Counted from the first letter of the stretch, positions 1 to 5,516 are shown. The stretch is 8,501 nt of DNA from CAZUFB01 sp048173955 (GCA_048173955.1 DBEYOB010000011.1:1-8501); one strand, 5' to 3'. The notes: generated by a model not told the origin, from the letters alone. Program-made: numbers and translations.

Positions 1-68
1 AAAATGGGCCGAATGCGTGATTTGCAAAAAGTGCTGGTCAAATAACCAACGAGTGCATGCGGAAAACA

Positions 69-100
69 GCCTTCCACAGCGGAAGGCCGCAGGTGGCCTT
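69..100. repeat. Two overlapping, mutually exclusive hairpins
   Basis: GCCTTCC (69-75) pairs perfectly with GGAAGGC (81-87) around a 5-base loop. AAGGCC (83-88) pairs perfectly with GGCCTT (95-100) around a 6-base loop. The two stems share bases 83-87, so only one can form at a time. On the minus strand the first stem is followed by TGTTTT, which resembles a weak intrinsic terminator for leftward transcription. Whether this is a terminator, an attenuator-like pair or a repeat remnant cannot be decided here. Confidence 0.5.
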
Positions 101-166
101 CTCAACATGCCTGGTAGACGGCTTGCGCACTCCATCCAGCCCAATGACGGGGTTTCCACTTGCATA

Positions 167-229
167 CATTCGCGCGACAAATGACCAACGTTTTTTCTGA
201 AACACGCATTTGCGCGACAAATGACCAAC
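167..229. repeat. Two 23-bp direct repeats with dyad symmetry
   Basis: The copies at 167-189 and 207-229 differ at one base (171 versus 211) and start exactly 40 bp apart. Each carries GCGCGACAAATGACCAAC. The second contains a perfect palindrome, CATTTG-CGCGA-CAAATG (207-223); the first has the same dyad with one mismatch. A weaker relative, CAAATAACCAAC, lies at 39-50. Forty base pairs is about four helical turns, so bound proteins would sit on the same face. These could be tandem operators or copies of a dispersed extragenic repeat. No adjacent start codon indicates a regulated gene. Confidence 0.7.
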
Positions 230-311
230 CCGGACAGCCCGAAAGCGGCCCGGGCGGCCCGAAAGCAACCGAGGCTGCCCGAGTGCGGCGGGGCGAGAAT
301 GGCCGGGGCGG

Positions 312-340
312 CCGGCGGCGGACGGAAAGGCAGCCGCCGG
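312..340 (-). terminator. GC-rich hairpin downstream of zinc-ribbon gene
   Basis: CCGGCGGC (312-319) is the exact reverse complement of GCCGCCGG (333-340), with a 13-base loop. It lies 27 bases beyond the stop codon of the leftward zinc-ribbon gene. There is no clear run of U after the stem, so it is only a possible terminator or a stabilising 3' hairpin. In DNA this GC-rich, stems like this also arise by chance. Confidence 0.3.
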
Positions 341-367
341 AGCCGCACCCAGCCGTCGCCGACCGAG

Positions 368-715
368 CTAGATGAGCCCCTGGTTCTTGAGCGACTCGAT
401 CCAGTCCGCGCCCGTCATCGAGGAACCCGAGCCGGTGCTCTGGTTCTTTTCGGCCTCCTGCATGGAGTTCCAGGTGTAGCCGCACGAATAGCAGCGCTTG
501 AGCCACGAGCCGTTGGGGTCGCCGCTGAACTCCAGCGCTTCCTTGCCGCACGAAGGGCAGCGGGAGAGGGTCCCGCCGACTCCGCCGGAAACCGCACCGA
601 GGTCGTTGTCGTTGATCATGATGGCCTCCTTGTCGCCCGCAGCATGCTCTTCAGCGGCACGCTCGCTTGCCGCACGCGCCTTGCCGCCCTTCAACCTGTC
701 CATGAATCCGCCCAT
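368..715 (-). CDS. Small zinc-ribbon protein with double-glycine-leader-like segment
   Basis: The 115-residue protein has two knuckles, CPSCG and CYSCGYTW. Their cysteines are residues 53, 56, 75 and 78, spaced as in a four-cysteine zinc ribbon, so zinc binding is likely; the partner is unknown. Residues 1-32 are charged and Ala/Glu/Lys-rich. They are followed by MINDNDLGAVSGGVGG, which resembles the end of double-glycine leaders of secreted bacteriocin-type peptides. The tail (about 84-101) is Ser/Gly/Gln-rich and ends in a short helix, ADWIESLKNQGLI. The start at 715 has AAAGGA six bases upstream, and codons 1-32 have GC-rich third positions. An internal ATG at 619 has an even better site (AAGGAGG, five bases away) and would give 83 residues beginning at MINDND. 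I am confident of the zinc ribbon, less so of the start. The exact family is not recognised, and export is inference. Confidence 0.85.
   Translation of the reverse strand: MGGFMDRLKGGKARAASERAAEEHAAGDKEAIMINDNDLGAVSGGVGGTLSRCPSCGKEALEFSGDPNGSWLKRCYSCGYTWNSMQEAEKNQSTGSGSSMTGADWIESLKNQGLI
620..631 (-). promoter_or_regulatory. Internal Shine-Dalgarno for alternative start at 619
   Basis: On the minus strand AAGGAGG (625-631) sits five bases before the ATG at 617-619, in frame with the zinc-ribbon gene. It matches the anti-Shine-Dalgarno sequence better than the site serving the upstream start at 715. The bases also encode Lys-Glu-Ala, so the match could be fortuitous. If used, the product starts directly at the leader-like segment. 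Confidence 0.5.
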
Positions 716-778
716 AAAGCGTCCTTTCCATGGCCTTGCCTTCTACCGGTTCTAGCTTAACCGCACGGGAACCGAAAC

Positions 779-801
779 GCGCCGTCCGTCACGAACGGCG
801 C
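779..801 (-). terminator. Hairpin terminator after the membrane-protein gene
   Basis: GCGCCGT (779-785) pairs perfectly with ACGGCGC (795-801), and an additional wobble pair can close the loop to seven bases. It lies 110 bases beyond the leftward stop codon at 911 and before the zinc-ribbon start at 715. The minus strand continues with GTTTCGG, a short U-poor tail, so termination may be partial. It argues against simple full read-through into the zinc-ribbon gene. Confidence 0.5.
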
Positions 802-910
802 ACCCGACGGCACGAAAGGTCCCGCGCCGACCTCGCCCGAACCCATCCCGTCATCTTATCGGGAGCCTACTCCGCCGGTTCGCCCTGGGCCGCCGGCCCG
901 CCCTTCGCCT

Positions 911-2905
911 CTACTCCCCCTGCACTTCTGGCTCGCCTTGCACCGACGCAAGCATCTCGGAACGCTCCTCCTCGATAAGCTGGACGATCTCCTCCCGGTA
1001 CGAGTCCCGGTTCTGCCACTCGTCGAGCTTGAGCATGCCGTAGTCGAGCCCGATGCCGGCAGCGGTTCCCGCAGCCGCGCCCACGACCGTGCCGAGCGGG
1101 CCGCCGATCGTCCCGACGGCGCCGCCCACGACGGTGGACACTGCACGGCCGCCGAGCTTGCCCGCCACCTTCTTGACGAACTCCTTGAAGAACTGCTTCT
1201 CGGACACCTTGGCCGCAAGATTCTCGGCAACGTGCTTGGCCGCGGCACCCGTGACGATGCCGATCCCCGCGCTGAGACCCAGGCGCTCGCCCGCGCTCAG
1301 AATGCGCGCGCTTGGCTCAAGCGCGCCGGACATGAAGTCGGGCCCGAGCGGGACCTTCTCCATAAGGAGCCACTCGGGAACTCCCGCGATTTCAAACTCC
1401 GCAAGCCGCGACGCCGTGTCCTCCTCGAGCGCAGCGGCTCGCTCGGCGAGGTCCCGCAAGGCGTCTTCAAGCGCGGTGTCGTCGATGCCGGCTTCGATGT
1501 TCGCGGTGAACTGGTCACGCATGAAGTCCTCGACGGTACCGGTGACCATGGTGACGAGGCGCTCGTAGTCGGCGGGGAGGCTGTAGTACCAGTCGAGATA
1601 CGCGTCGACGTTGGCCAGGCGCGCATCGAACGAGGCGTTGATGAGCGGCACGAGAGTCGCCTCCGCCTCTTCGGACAAGGCGGCCGACGCGACACGGGCC
1701 TCCTCGAGCAGGGCTTCAACGGCGGCCTGGTCGTAATAGTGCCCGTCGAGCACGAAGACGGCCAGGCCCATCTGGTCGCGCACGAACCGCTCGGCGGCGG
1801 TGTACTCCTGGGTCTGCGCGGCACGGGCGACCATCGCGTCCGCGACGAGGAAGGCTGCGGCGAGCATGATGGGCAGCGCGACGAAGGTGGCGACGTCGGC
1901 GCGCAAGGGGGCCGGGGCGGGCGCAGGGGCGGGGACGACCGCGGGGGCGGGCTCGGCAGGGGCTCCTGGCCCGGCGTCAGGCGCGTCGGCGGCAGGCAAG
2001 GGAACCGGGGCGGCCGCAGGGACAGGCGCGGACGTGCCCGGTGCCGCGAACGCATCAGCGCCCATATCCGTGCCCGCGTCCGAGGCCGGCCCCGCCTCGA
2101 GCGGCAGGAACACGCGCTTCAGCTCGAACCAGCCCAGCATGCACAGACCGAGCAGGTTCGCGACGCCGAAGAAGGCGGAGGCGTTCAGCACGACCTTGAT
2201 CGCGAGGTATCCCGCGCCCGAGACCTCGGCGGCCTTGGAGGCGCCATACGCCGCGAGCCCGTCGGAGAACGCCGCGAGCACGCCCGCCTCGCGCATGAGC
2301 GCCGAGGGGGAGTCCGCGAACGGCTGCACCACCGAATCGAACGCCGCAGCCGCGCTTTCGAACGTGGCCGCAGGCTGGGCGAGGCAGAGGGCGAGGTAGG
2401 CGGCGCACAGCAAGGCCCCCGCGATCCAGACGCTCCACCCGACCGCGCCCGAGATTCGATGGACGGGGCGGAGCTGCCGCCGCATTAGCCGGTAAACGAG
2501 CAAAAAGACAAGCGGGTACACGGGAACGGCCGCCGCGACGAGAACCCATTCGGACGCCTCCCACGCGGGCGCCTCGAGGACGAAGCCCGCAATGAAAACG
2601 GCCGAAAGCGCAAACGACCCGACGAGGCAGAGGAAGCGGCCGTTGTTGATCCGCGCAAGCCCGCCGCCCGCCTCGTAGTAGGCCTGCTGCTTGATCATCT
2701 TCCTCACCACGTGGCGATAGGCGAGACCCAGGGAGGAGACCGCGCTCAGCACCGCCCAGGCCGCGGCGACGCCGGCCGGCGGCAGCATCCCCGCATAGCG
2801 GCCAAAGGCGTACAGCAGCCCGACCAGCACGGCGGCCTTGACAAGATAGGACGCTCCCCGCCCGACCGCCCGGGAGCGCAGAAAGCTGCGCGATGCTTCC
2901 GCCAT
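911..2905 (-). CDS. Unrecognised 664-residue polytopic membrane protein with glycine-zipper C-terminus
   Basis: I do not recognise a named family. Hydrophobic segments lie at about residues 19-38, 43-63, 91-112, 119-140, 155-176 and 232-258, followed by a long Ala/Pro-rich linker (about 270-335, with PAPAPAPAP). Another membrane segment follows at about 338-360, then a largely helical acidic domain (about 365-535) containing YLDWYYSLPADYERL (437-451). The end holds Gly/Ala-rich stretches at about 545-556 and 585-621, with repeated small-xxx-small spacing typical of glycine zippers that pack or insert in membranes, and a charged helix to the C-terminus. The start at 2905 is chosen because GAGGGGAGGGG lies about eight bases upstream and the hydrophobic block begins soon after. 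The frame stays open far upstream through the FKBP gene, which is a GC artefact. Function, topology and partners are unknown. Confidence 0.85.
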   Translation of the reverse strand: MAEASRSFLRSRAVGRGASYLVKAAVLVGLLYAFGRYAGMLPPAGVAAAWAVLSAVSSLGLAYRHVVRKMIKQQAYYEAGGGLARINNGRFLCLVGSFALSAVFIAGFVLEAPAWEASEWVLVAAAVPVYPLVFLLVYRLMRRQLRPVHRISGAVGWSVWIAGALLCAAYLALCLAQPAATFESAAAAFDSVVQPFADSPSALMREAGVLAAFSDGLAAYGASKAAEVSGAGYLAIKVVLNASAFFGVANLLGLCMLGWFELKRVFLPLEAGPASDAGTDMGADAFAAPGTSAPVPAAAPVPLPAADAPDAGPGAPAEPAPAVVPAPAPAPAPLRADVATFVALPIMLAAAFLVADAMVARAAQTQEYTAAERFVRDQMGLAVFVLDGHYYDQAAVEALLEEARVASAALSEEAEATLVPLINASFDARLANVDAYLDWYYSLPADYERLVTMVTGTVEDFMRDQFTANIEAGIDDTALEDALRDLAERAAALEEDTASRLAEFEIAGVPEWLLMEKVPLGPDFMSGALEPSARILSAGERLGLSAGIGIVTGAAAKHVAENLAAKVSEKQFFKEFVKKVAGKLGGRAVSTVVGGAVGTIGGPLGTVVGAAAGTAAGIGLDYGMLKLDEWQNRDSYREEIVQLIEEERSEMLASVQGEPEVQGE

Positions 2906-2961
2906 GCCGTCGACCCCTCCCCTCGTCGCGTCGCGCGGCGGCCCGGAATGCCCGTGGCAGC

Positions 2962-3015
2962 CCCGGGCGCCGCAGCACGCCTGCCCCTCGGGCGGCCGCG
3001 GCGCACCCGCCCGGG
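2962..3015 (-). terminator. GC-rich hairpin between FKBP and membrane-protein genes
   Basis: GCGCCGC (2967-2973) is the exact reverse complement of GCGGCGC (2998-3004). Flanking CCCGGG runs at 2962-2967 and 3010-3015 can extend the stem if a short bulge is allowed. It sits in the 152-bp gap after the FKBP stop codon. No U-run follows on the minus strand, so it could be a weak terminator, an mRNA-stabilising structure or chance in very GC-rich DNA. Confidence 0.3.
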
Positions 3016-3057
3016 ATGCCCGACGGGACCGTTGCCGCGCCGCCGGACAACGACTTC

Positions 3058-3453
3058 CTACGCCCCTTCCACCTCGACGAGCTCGATGTTGAAGTTGAGC
3101 GCCTTGCCGGCGAGCTCGTGATTGGCATCGAGCGTGACCTCGCCGTTCTCGGCCTTGGTGATGGTCACGGGCATGGGACGGTTGCCCATGAGGATGTAGA
3201 GCTTCTGGCCCACCTTGGCGTTGAGCATCATGGCGGGGTTGGGCTCGCCGTAGGCGTCCTTGGGCTCCAGATGCACGTCGCGCACCTCGCCGACGGCCAT
3301 CTCGTCCACGGCGCGGTCGAAGCCGGGAATCATCTGCCCCGCCATGCAGGTGAACTCGATGGGCTTGCCGCGGTCGCGCGAGCTGTCGAACTTGGTGCCG
3401 TCGTCGAGCGTGCCGGTGTAGTGGACCTTGACCTTCTTGCCCTTGTTGCTCAT
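3058..3453 (-). CDS. SlyD-like FKBP-type peptidyl-prolyl cis-trans isomerase
   Basis: This 131-residue cytoplasmic folding helper should catalyse cis-trans isomerisation at prolyl bonds. The first part of the FKBP fold is clear: KVKVHYTGTLDDGTKFDSS (7-25), PIEF (31-34) and GQMIPGFDRAV (39-49). It is followed by an inserted chaperone-type flap of the SlyD/SlpA kind (about 68-112, beginning AYGEPNP), and then the hallmark return DANHELAGKALNFNIELVEV (109-128). SlyD proteins often end in a metal-binding His/Cys-rich tail, but this one stops straight after the FKBP domain. No signal peptide is present. AGGAGGGG lies seven bases before the ATG at 3453, fixing the start. Its stop is 152 bp from the next leftward gene. 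The upstream side is the divergent 818-bp region shared with the kinase gene. Family assignment is firm; SlyD versus SlpA naming is not. Confidence 0.94.
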   Translation of the reverse strand: MSNKGKKVKVHYTGTLDDGTKFDSSRDRGKPIEFTCMAGQMIPGFDRAVDEMAVGEVRDVHLEPKDAYGEPNPAMMLNAKVGQKLYILMGNRPMPVTITKAENGEVTLDANHELAGKALNFNIELVEVEGA

Positions 3454-3580
3454 GGGACTTCCCCTCCTGGTGTTTGCTGGTTTGGTGCCGGTACGACGAT
3501 GCCTCTGCAACCGGCATAGGCTTGTGCCGCGGAGGTAGTGTACCCGCAAGTGGGCATCGAGCGCCAGCCGGAGAATCGGG

Positions 3581-3720
3581 CCGCAGCGCAACCCGGGGAT
3601 TGCGGGCGAATGCCGGAAACCGCGGGCGGAAATCCGGGGGCCGCAGGCGGAAATCCGGAGCGCGGCGGGTTCCAGGCAGGTTCCGGGCAGGTTGCGGGCG
3701 GGCATCGAGCAGGTTGCGAC
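3581..3720. repeat. Degenerate 20-bp tandem repeats and GCAGGTT repeats
   Basis: Units starting at 3601, 3621 and 3641 align at an exact 20-bp period, with core GCGGGCGGAAATCCGGGG or close variants. A more diverged unit starts at 3581. From about 3661 the pattern changes to repeats around GGTTCC/GGTTGC with GGGCAGGTT (about 3668-3718). There are no unique spacers between units, so this is not a CRISPR array. It sits upstream of the FKBP start in its probable leader or promoter region. Confidence 0.55.
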
Positions 3721-3731
3721 CAAAATCCGAG

Positions 3732-3916
3732 ATGGCGTAGCAAATCGGACGGGTATGTGCGATGGCAGCATCGCCCAACCGGCGTCAAGCGGCGCCGTTT
3801 GGGCGGAAATGCAATCTTATATTACCAAACAGGTAAATTGGCTTTCTCTTTCTCACTTGATGGTGCTTCCCTTCTCTCCAGACGGCCGTACATACCCGTG
3901 CGATTTGCTACGCAAT
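3732..3916. repeat. 26-27 bp inverted repeat flanking an AT-rich island
   Basis: The left arm (3732-3757) reads on the minus strand CATACCCGTCCGATTTG and continues CTACGCCAT. The right arm (3891-3916) reads on the plus strand CATACCCGTGCGATTTG and continues CTACGCAAT. The arms match at 24 of 26 bases, with one further matching base on the outer side of the motif. They are separated by 133 bp that include the most AT-rich DNA in the intergenic region. This could be a pair of dispersed extragenic repeats in opposite orientation, the ends of a small mobile element, or paired regulator sites. No transposase gene lies between them. Confidence 0.7.
3822..3836. promoter_or_regulatory. Operator-like palindrome TTACC-N5-GGTAA
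   Basis: TTACC (3822-3826) and GGTAA (3832-3836) form a perfect 15-bp dyad around AAACA, inside the AT-rich island between the divergent FKBP and kinase genes. TATATT overlaps its left edge (3819-3824). The size and placement fit a site for a dimeric helix-turn-helix repressor. No regulator gene is seen in the window, so the link to a specific regulator is open. Confidence 0.35.
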
Positions 3917-4210
3917 GGCGATTTCCCGTCGGTGCGGAGGCCATCCAGCAGCGCGGCGGCCCCGACCGTCCGGCGATCCCTCGCCATCGTGGCGGTCGGC
4001 GGCGGCCGTCCGGCAACCAGCCGCTTCCCGAACCGGTCCGACATTTCGCCCCCCTCGCTTCGCCGACCCGCACGTCCGTTCCCACCGCCCACGGCAACCC
4101 ACGGGCACCCACGGGCGCCGCAATCTGCCCAAAACGCAAACTGCTCAGTCCGAACACACATCGACCGGGACGAACGGCTAGCATGGCAGCACGCGGAAAC
4201 CCCGCAGCGC

Positions 4211-4229
4211 TCCAGATTCCTCCAGATTC
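4211..4229. repeat. Short tandem repeat TCCAGATTC
   Basis: TCCAGATTC occurs at 4211-4219 and again at 4221-4229, ten bases apart, about 45 bp before the kinase start. It is a one-helical-turn direct repeat in the probable mRNA leader. It could be a small regulator half-site pair or chance. Confidence 0.35.
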
Positions 4230-4271
4230 GCCAGGATCTGCCCGCCATCAACTCGAAGGGTCGTGACCGAC

Positions 4272-5210
4272 ATGACCGACATGACCGACACCGATCGCAC
4301 CTCAACCGAACCGTCCGCACCCGACCTCGCGCAGACCGTCCTCTACCGGCGCGAGGGCGCCTACATCCCCCGCGTCGCCGCCGTGCACGACCTATGCGGC
4401 TACGGCAAATGCTCGCTCGGCGTCGCCATCCCGGTGCTCTCCGCCGCCGGCTGCGACGTGTGCCCCGTGCCCACCGGCCTCTTTTCGAGCCACACCGCCT
4501 TTCCCGGCTGGTACATGCACGACACGACGGAGATCCTCACCGACTACCTGAACGCATGGCGCGGCATCGGCGTCGAGATCGACGCGGTGTACTCCGGGTT
4601 CCTCGGCGCGCCCGAGCAGGTCGAGCGCATCCGCGACCTCTACGCGATGTATCCCAAGGCGCTGCGCGTCGTGGACCCGGTGATGGCCGACCACGGCAAG
4701 GTGTACCCCACCTACACGCCCGAACTGTGCGCCGCCATGGCCGAGCTGGCCGAGGGGGCCGACATCCTCACGCCCAACCTCACCGAGGCCGCCATCATCC
4801 TGGGCGAGCCGATCGGCGAGGCATGGGGCGGCGAGGACATCCCCGACGAGGAGGCGCGCCGCCTGGTGGACGCCCTGCTCGCCAAGGGGACCAAGACCGT
4901 GGTGCTCAAGGGCATCCAGCGCGGCGACGGCGTGATCCGCAACTTCGTGGGCACCAAGGACGGCGCGTTCTTCGAGGTCAGCAACGAGCTTCTGCCCTAC
5001 ATGCTCCACGGGACGGGCGACCTGTACTGCTCGTGTCTGCTCGCCGCCGTCATGGCCGGGCGCACGCTCGCCGAGGCGGTACGCTTTGCCTGCGACTTCG
5101 TGCACGACGCGATGATCGTGAGCTCCCAGCAGCCCGAGTTCCAGGCGCGCGGCGTGAGCTTCGAGCCGCTGCTGGGACGGGTGGCCCAGCTGCTGGACGA
5201 GCGCGGCTAA
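4272..5210 (+). CDS. pdxY: Pyridoxal/pyridoxamine kinase (PdxY-like, ribokinase superfamily)
   Basis: The predicted 312-residue enzyme would phosphorylate vitamin B6 vitamers (pyridoxal or pyridoxamine) with ATP in the cytoplasm, feeding pyridoxal 5'-phosphate salvage. Visible hallmarks are RVAAVHDLCGYGKCSLGVAIPVLSAAG (34-60), the VCPVPTGLFSSHT substrate segment (63-75), VDPVMADHGKVY (134-145), ILTPNLTEA (165-173) and the ATP-site GTGDLYCS motif (247-254), whose Asp250 is the expected catalytic base. The first 30 residues are a non-conserved extension. The start is ambiguous: GTG 4263, ATG 4272 and ATG 4281 lie in a repeated nine-base unit. GAAGGG (4255-4260) is 2, 11 and 20 bases away respectively, so ATG 4272 fits best. 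It is the only rightward gene and is convergent with the gene at 5620. Related kinases act on hydroxymethylpyrimidine, but the overall pattern favours B6. Confidence 0.92.
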   Translation: MTDMTDTDRTSTEPSAPDLAQTVLYRREGAYIPRVAAVHDLCGYGKCSLGVAIPVLSAAGCDVCPVPTGLFSSHTAFPGWYMHDTTEILTDYLNAWRGIGVEIDAVYSGFLGAPEQVERIRDLYAMYPKALRVVDPVMADHGKVYPTYTPELCAAMAELAEGADILTPNLTEAAIILGEPIGEAWGGEDIPDEEARRLVDALLAKGTKTVVLKGIQRGDGVIRNFVGTKDGAFFEVSNELLPYMLHGTGDLYCSCLLAAVMAGRTLAEAVRFACDFVHDAMIVSSQQPEFQARGVSFEPLLGRVAQLLDERG

Positions 5211-5222
5211 CGCCGGCCCGCA

Positions 5223-5238
5223 CGCCCCTACCGGGGTG
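5223..5238 (+). terminator. Small hairpin after the kinase gene
   Basis: CGCCCC (5223-5228) pairs with GGGGTG (5233-5238), one pair being G-T, around a TACC loop, 12 bases after the kinase stop codon. The position is right for a terminator, but no U-run follows, so it may only be a 3' end structure. Confidence 0.3.
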
Positions 5239-5388
5239 CCCCCGCGGGTCGGCGACGAAGACCGGCTCGCGGGGCGCGCAGGGCATCGGAGGACGCGGGA
5301 CACGGCGGGGCCGAGGGCGCCTGGCGAGCCCGGGGTTCGGGAGGGCCCGAGGGTCCGGCGAGGCCGAGGGGGTAATCAATAGTGCAAC

Positions 5389-5497
5389 AAAGTTCAATAA
5401 TGGGAAAAGTGAGCAAGTCGCCATAAGCCTCTGGCCAGCGCTTTAAAAGCAAAGTACCTGGTAGAGAACCTGCTCGGTTTTCCTATTATTGAACTTT
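5389..5497. mobile_element. MITE-like AT-rich inverted-repeat element
   Basis: AAAGTTCAATAAT (start of the arm at 5389-5408) is mirrored at 5478-5497. The 20-base arms match at 19 positions when one is reverse-complemented. The symmetry continues inward with GAGCA (5411-5415) and TGCTC (5471-5475), giving arms of about 27-29 bases with a few mismatches. The interior is only about 60-70 bp, too short for a transposase, and contains the palindrome GCTTTAAAAGC. The whole stretch is much richer in A and T than its surroundings, and it sits between convergent genes, a tolerated insertion site. CAATA (5377-5381) and TATTG (5501-5505) hint that the symmetry reaches further out. I saw no clean target-site duplication, so a decayed MITE or a large hairpin of other origin are both possible. 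Confidence 0.55.
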
Positions 5498-5516
5498 CTT
5501 TATTGCTTAATAAACA

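Larger units (their letters stand above)
1..367. other. Gene-free region with repeats and hairpins
   Basis: I see no convincing gene here. Short open frames exist on both strands, but they have no recognisable domain or ribosome binding site and overlap repeats. The region lies downstream of the leftward zinc-ribbon gene. It contains two mutually exclusive hairpins (69-100), two near-identical 23-bp direct repeats (167-189 and 207-229), a degenerate relative of them (39-50), and a GC-rich hairpin (312-340) that could end zinc-ribbon transcription. The left part (1-60 and 160-235) is noticeably richer in A and T than the coding DNA to the right. Confidence 0.6.
3454..4271. other. Gene-free divergent intergenic region with several repeats
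   Basis: This 818-bp stretch separates the leftward FKBP gene from the rightward kinase gene. Open frames cross it on both strands, but none has recognisable protein features. It holds degenerate 20-bp tandem units (about 3581-3660), shorter GCAGGTT repeats (about 3675-3720), a 26-27 bp inverted repeat (3732-3757 and 3891-3916), an AT-rich island (about 3806-3880) with a TTACC/GGTAA palindrome, and a 10-base tandem repeat near 4211-4229. Promoters for both genes must lie here, but I found no hexamer pair good enough to call confidently. The best weak one is TACACT on the minus strand at 3537-3542 for the FKBP gene. Confidence 0.6.

Noticed and set aside
221..760. 179-residue plus-strand open frame over the zinc-ribbon gene
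   Set aside because: It is antisense to the zinc-ribbon gene, lacks a ribosome site and has no conserved features, whereas the minus strand has cysteine knuckles and two ribosome sites.
938..2488. 516-residue plus-strand open frame
   Set aside because: It is antisense to the membrane-protein gene and rich in Arg, Gly, Glu and His, as expected from the complement of Ala/Pro-rich GC-biased codons. It has no domain or ribosome site.
3581..3720. Possible CRISPR array
   Set aside because: The repeats are degenerate and directly adjacent with no unique spacers, and no cas-like gene is present.
2906..3778. Upstream continuation of the membrane-protein frame through the FKBP gene
   Set aside because: The frame is open to 3778, but it overlaps the clear FKBP gene in another frame, and its peptide is Arg/His/Gln-rich and low in complexity. 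A strong ribosome site precedes the ATG at 2905.
3692..5446. 584-residue plus-strand open frame across the kinase gene
   Set aside because: It is a shifted frame over the kinase gene with an Arg/Ala/His-rich peptide and no recognisable motif; the kinase frame carries all conserved motifs.
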